From Neofusicoccum parvum (lineage: Eukaryota > Ascomycota > Dothideomycetes > Botryosphaeriales > Botryosphaeriaceae), in the NCBI GenBank assembly GCA_020912385.1, contig CP087220.1:992001-1056000 (forward strand): 64,000 nucleotides of DNA, in the 5' to 3' direction. Made by a program: the position numbers and the translations under genes. The notes under the pieces are model-generated. The model saw only the letters and a program-made list of their open reading frames with translations. It made no database searches and was not told the DNA's origin. The number at the start of each line of letters is the position of its first letter. The first letter of the stretch is position 1. This document shows positions 58,913 through 64,000 of the stretch, in pieces.

Positions 58913-61900
58913 CGAGACAGCGCGTCGTGTCTTCAGCTACGGATGGCGGCGGGGGTGATCGAGCGTCGGCTCGGCGACTGGCGCGAGGGGTTTAAAGCGT
59001 GAAGGTATTGTCGATGATGAGCATTCCGTATGTGCAGGATCATGGAACGGCGAGGTGGGTGCGACAGAGACGAGCTGGCCGTCTCTCGTCTGTCAGGAGG
59101 GCTGCCGGACGGTGGCGTCGCCGGCTCGATGGAGTGGTGGGAGGTCGCGAGGGGCACGACGCAATGACGGCGTTGGCGGACCGCGATGGGCGGGCAGGTG
59201 GGTGGGAAGGAGGGGTTGAGCGTGGAAGAGACGAGCGTGAGGAGGTTTTGGCGGCGTTGGCGGGTCCCGGCTTTAGGAAGAGGGGGCCCTCATGTGCCCT
59301 CGCTCCTGGGAATTACACCAGCCACTCGAAGCCTCACTGTCCGTAATTTACGGCCATGCAAGCCCGCCCCACACCCATACCGCGGCCCTTAGCTAGCGCA
59401 GCCGGCCAACGGTATGATGCGTCGCGCAGCGCCGTGAGAGCCCGCGGGCCATGCGCGCTCGCTCGCGCGCTGCCGGATCAGCCGTTTCAACACCAGCTGC
59501 GGCACTGCGCGGTCGCGATGCGTCCTGTTGCTGTCGCGAGGGGCTGCGAGGGCGGCCCCGTGACCCGGTCGGCAGCACATCGTGTCGCCCCCCCGCTCAG
59601 CGCTCGCTAAACGCTGCGGCGGCGGCAGGGACGACACGTACCTCGTCCTCGCTCCCGCACCAGCCCGGGGCCTGGCCGTCGCGCGCGACAGGGCGGCCGT
59701 TTGCGCAGGCTCAGGTCGCCGCATGCCTGCCCATTCCCTTGTTCCGCGCGATCAACAGTCATCACGCCTCCTGCCTGGGCTGCCCCCCCCCTCGCGCGCC
59801 GCGCCACAGCGCCGCCGACGAGTCGCCTCTAGCGTCTTGCTACGTTTTGCTTTTGTCGCTGGACGCCGGCGCGCCTCGTCCAATCCATCAACAACACGAG
59901 GCCGACCGGGGCCGCGCCCACTGCTGTGCTCGCTGACGTTGAGCGGCAGGCACTTCGACGGATGCCTTCCGCGAGCTCCACTTCGTGCCAGACCGACCGC
60001 CGCCAGAAGCAAGGCCGCCAACGTCACTGGTAGGTCGAGCTTTGCCCTCCGCGCCCGCCTGCACGTGCCACGGACGTTTCGCGATTTCTGGCGTGCCTCA
60101 TGTTATCACCTTAGAAAAGGCGGTATACGGCCGGAGCGCGTTCTTTTATCCCAAGCGGCCAGGCAGGCTCGCCGCGGCGACAGCGCAGCGGCCTTATGCA
60201 CCGCCCTGAGCCACCTCACACCGCTCGCGTGCGCGGAAGCCAGCGCTGCATGAAGCCGCTGCAGCGCGATCCGGACCGTCTGGATAGTTTACGGGTTCGC
60301 GGCGAGTTTTTTTACCTGGATCACAGCTGAAAAGCGCGTCTCGGCGCTCGCGGGCGCGCCGGGCGGTGGCACGGCGGCCGGTGAAACAGCAATTTGCGAA
60401 GCCACCGCTTCCCGCAAGGCCAGGCAAGTCGTAACACCATTGTGGAATTTGCAGCCCTCCCTCGTTGGCTTCCGCAGCCGATCTGCACCTCGTCCCAATT
60501 CTCCTGCCCGTTCCTGGCCCGGCCTTGTGCCACTACGGAGTAGCGCATCGGCTAGCCTACAGATCCTCTTTCCCCGCGAGCCGGCGCATCGTCTTGTTAT
60601 GGAAATTGGCCTGTCGCAAAGAGATCGCCTCGACGTCCAACGAGCTGCGTCCCGCTGCGGCGTGGCGGGGCGCCGCGCCCCATTGGCGTCCGCCAGCCTC
60701 GCACGCGTCGACATGCCTTCGAAACATCGTCATTGAGCGCGCTGGACTTCCTCCCGCCCCGGTCCAGCGACTGGAGGGGCACCACATGCGAGGCGCTACC
60801 ATCCATGCCGCGCTGCCCCGCGGCTCCGAGAGGTGCGAGCTGCCATCGGCGGCTGGAGGCCTCTGCACGGATCCTCCCAGCCTCCTTATTTTCGGTCTGC
60901 CGCCCGCTTTCACCAGAGCAACACCTTGGACGCGTCCTGGAGAGGTCCTCGCTCGTGTCGCCGTGGCTCTGTGCGATCACCTGCCGCGCCGGGACGCTCA
61001 ACAAGCCCGCTTTTCCGCGTTTCGCAAATTTCATATCAGATGAAAATCAACCCCTCCATGATACCGCGTTATCTCTGCGGGATGTTGCCCTACGGACGCA
61101 CAACCCCACGCTAGAACGTCTCGTATGTTCTTTCGAAGGCGCCAGAGCCACGGTGCTCCGGCTGCATAACTTATTTGGAGTCTCATAAGAAACTCTGCTT
61201 CCTCAATCGGGTAAGGTAAGAGGACCTCATTTCCGTTGTGACCGGCATAGGTTCTGGCCCTTCATCAAATGACTCTGGCAAGGTTGTGCCCCTTTTTCTT
61301 CCGCCCACTTTTCGTGGCCGATTGATCGCCCCTCAGCGGCCACTCTTGGGACAGTGGTGGTTCCGGAACCACATCCCTGGGCTGAATCGTCCGACGGCTC
61401 AAGCCACTATGTCAGGATGGTTTCGTGTTCCGCTTCCACGCGAAACTCTACGATTCAGTGTCCAACCATAGGTTAGCTGCTGCTGATGGCTTCCTCCGCC
61501 GATCCCCGCGTGGTGCCCCTCTTTTTTCTAGAACATTAGGCGTTGCTTCGATCACCCAGCTCTAGCGACTTGCTGAGATCCTGCGCAGACCCCTCAATAT
61601 ATCGAGGACGTCAGCTTGCTCGTGGCTTGTGGCATTGTCTTTTTGAACTTCTTCTACTACTTCTACCCCTCATTCCCCTCGCTGACACGCGACAGGGAAT
61701 CCTGCCCAGGAAACCCCTCCAGGCAGGCGGACGGATCATCAGCACGAACGACGGAAGGGACTGCCGCAGCACCTTATTACGTGACCATCCCTACAGGTCT
61801 GTGTTTACTGGTTCTAAAAGGAGAAGTGTTCCCTTTGATCTCCGAGTTGCGCTGGGAACCGTTGTCTTCCAGGCACATTGCGGAAGGAGGTTGTACACGT

Positions 61901-63803
61901 TGCATCTGTTGATCTTGGGCATACAAAAGCGTCTCTACCTACCACGACCGGATACATCACCGGATAGCCGGATGCCATCGCTTCTCCCATGGTGTAAAGC
62001 CTCTGTGGGATTGACTGACAAGAACACGCGGTACTCGTGCGACGCAGAAGCTTGCAAAATGAGTCGACTAGCGATGACTGTGGACTTAGCAAAAGTCTGC
62101 TTGCTACTGAACTGGATCACAGGCAAAAGCCTCGGATTGTGAGGCGAACACGATCCTGAGGCATAGCCTGTCGGCGGCGGCCTTTTTCACGAGGCTATTT
62201 CCTTTATGGTCTTCTTGGCACTGATAGCTCAAACAGGAAGATTGGCAGGTTTTCCAGACTATTGTCTATGGCGTCATTTATGACTTGCTCGATCTCTTGA
62301 ACATCAGCAGCGCAGCATGAATGTCTCGGACCCTTAGATGCAGCAGCTGTCGTCGATGCGAACCATGCTCTGCCTTGCGGCCCTCAGACTTTTCTGACAC
62401 GGCCGGCAAATGTCGGTAAATAAGCATTCGGCATCTGAACGGCTGGCCCTTTGGTCGAGAGTAAGGCAAGATGCAGACGCTGCTATTGAATCCCGTCCGG
62501 TGGCTTGATTTGCAAGATCCCTGGTCCGCTCATCCCCCTTACGCTGGCGAGCCGTAGGGCTGCATGAACAGTCGGCGTGCCGTTGCGCAAGGCTGCATGC
62601 TGATGCCCGAAAGAAAGTCTAATCGCAAGAGTGCAAAAGCCGAGTTCCCCGCCGGTGTCGATTGGCGGGCGCGGAGAGAGCTCGCCATCGGCAGCCCCCC
62701 TCCATCTGCACGGGACGCACCGTGTTGATTTGTGTGTGCTGCGCAGTGGGTGGTTATCCGCGACGCGGGCGGGCTGGTTGCGTCAATAGCTGTCAAGCTC
62801 CTATGACAAATCGGCAGTGGGGTGGCAGATTTCCATGATAACGGGTGCTGGGGAGGGATCTCCATGCCCAAGATTTCTCCGCAAGCTTAGTCCACGTGTT
62901 GGACGGGGGAGGACGCGCTGATCCGCGATATGCAAGCAGCATTAGCATCGGCCGTCAGGCCATGTTGGCGGCGGCGCGCGTCGGATTGAGTTTGGGAAGC
63001 GTTGCGGGAGGAGGTGCAGCCCTCAGGCAGCAGGCGGGCGGCACGCGAGGCCTGACTCGGGGCGCGGCCATTGACGAGTCGGCGGCGCGTTGCTTTGTCC
63101 GCCGCTTTGGACAGGTGACATTGGCGACGCTTCGGGGCGCTTGGGCGGGCAGTTATGCACACGGCGCGGAGGCAGATATGCAGCGCCAACGCCAATGAGA
63201 AGGGCCGCGCTGGGCGTGGGCCGTTGGGGGCACATTGTATTATAAGAAAGTGGAGAGCAGAGGCTTGAGCGGCATTTTTCGCTGCGATCTCCAGCGCAGG
63301 GCCCGCGTCAAGCACGTGACCAGGCCTCGTCGGGCGAGAACCCTGAATGAAGCGGCCGCAACACCACCAGCACCAGCACCCGCGCCTCCCTCCGCACGGC
63401 ACCCCCCGCGAGACGACTGCCACCGACGCCCTGCCCTGCTGCTGCGCCTGCTGCCTCGTGTCAAAAAGCCCGCCTTCGCACCGTGAGCCTAAGCGCGCGC
63501 TCATGTGGTGCCGCTAGACGCCCGACCCCCCGCGAGCCCATGCTCTGGACGCCCCCGGAGGTGCTGTTTCGCTTGCCCCAGCTGGCCTTTGACTCCCTCT
63601 CCACGCCCTGACAGGCACCCGCTGCTGCTCCGACACGCTCACCACCGCGCTGCGCCCGCCGACACCCCCGTCGCGGCTCTCCGGCTCGGTCCGACTGCTA
63701 GGACGAGAGAGGGGCATCAGGGACACTCTGTCGGAGCTGCTGCGAGAGCACCGCGAGCACCGCGACCACTGCGACCGCCAGCGCTGCGCTGGCTGCCATC
63801 ACC
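58913..63803. other. 4.9 kb gene-free region upstream of the Cdc25-like gene
   Basis: Both strands carry many overlapping short frames, none with a domain. The part at 61.0-62.8 kb is less GC-rich. It holds the promoter of the C2H2 regulator (left) and of the Ras exchange factor (right), where 62.9-63.8 kb is strongly GC-rich. A long 5' leader or a non-coding transcript could lie here. Confidence 0.5.
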
Positions 63804-64000
63804 ATGAACGGATACTCGGGCACGCTTGCCCCGCCAGGGGGGCTGTACGTACGCGCCCTGTACGACTACGACGCCGACGACCGCACCAGCTTGAGCTTCC
63901 GCCAGGGGGACATAATACAGGTCATCACGCAGCTCGAGAGCGGCTGGTGGGACGGCGTCATCAACGGCGTGCGCGGCTGGTTCCCCAGCAACTATTGCGC
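63804..64000 (+). CDS. Cdc25-type Ras guanine nucleotide exchange factor, N-terminal SH3 domain (partial)
   Basis: The first 65 codons are in the window; the gene runs off its right edge. After about 14 residues an SH3 domain begins: ALYDYDADD, then LSFRQGDIIQV, LESGWWDG and GWFPSNYC. This exact arrangement right at the N-terminus is that of filamentous-fungal Cdc25/RasGEF proteins, which activate Ras upstream of adenylate cyclase. No RasGEF domain is visible here, so another SH3 scaffold is possible. The ATG at 63804 is in good context (ACCATGA). Confidence 0.7.
   Translation, partial: MNGYSGTLAPPGGLYVRALYDYDADDRTSLSFRQGDIIQVITQLESGWWDGVINGVRGWFPSNYC

Noticed and set aside
61543..62142. 199-codon plus-strand frame with a poly-Leu segment
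   Set aside because: No domain, no convincing intron pattern, no supporting neighbours; the Leu run comes from a CTTCTAC-type repeat.

Overview
The window is nuclear DNA of a filamentous ascomycete (Pezizomycotina; Dothideomycetes is only a guess from gene style). The evidence is GC-rich genes with short 44-110 nt GT-AG introns and CTAAC/CTGAC-like branch sites, a Zn2Cys6 factor, two fungal C2H2-type regulators, the chitin synthase chaperone Chs7, Elg1, a killer-toxin-like GH18 chitinase, a multi-LysM protein and a CBM1 protein. All exon structures were worked out by hand from reading frame, splice signals and family motifs. I saw no tRNA, rRNA, transposon or CRISPR.

Layout. 1-14.4 kb: a secreted WSC/glyoxal-oxidase copper radical oxidase (+), an O-methyltransferase (-) divergent from an FAD monooxygenase (+), a DUF3445 haem-dependent oxidative N-demethylase-like gene (-) and a Zn2Cys6 regulator (-). 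This resembles a small tailoring-enzyme cluster without a backbone synthase. 15.7-22.4 kb: dihydroxyacetone kinase (+), an anion:cation symporter-type MFS transporter (-) and a short-chain dehydrogenase (+). 25.8-33.3 kb: two housekeeping genes diverging from a 434 bp spacer, the PCNA unloader Elg1 (-) and a probable Utp8-like rRNA processing factor (+).

33.7-45.1 kb is the most distinctive segment, devoted to secreted carbohydrate-binding proteins. It holds a CBM1 protein whose module is spread over five exons including a 5-nt microexon, a ten-exon 1842-residue subgroup-C (killer-toxin-like) GH18 chitinase, and a protein with seven LysM-like modules divergent from the chitinase across a 979 bp spacer carrying several GATA-type motifs. 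The chitinase probably opens chitin and the LysM protein probably binds it, a pairing known from other fungi.

45.4-64 kb: an unknown protein, an F-box/DUF7730-like protein, a fungal C2H2 protein, Chs7 (with a GC-AG intron), a C2H2 plus fungal-trans-domain transcription factor, and after about 4.9 kb without a gene, the first 65 codons of a Cdc25-type Ras exchange factor (SH3 domain) cut by the window edge.
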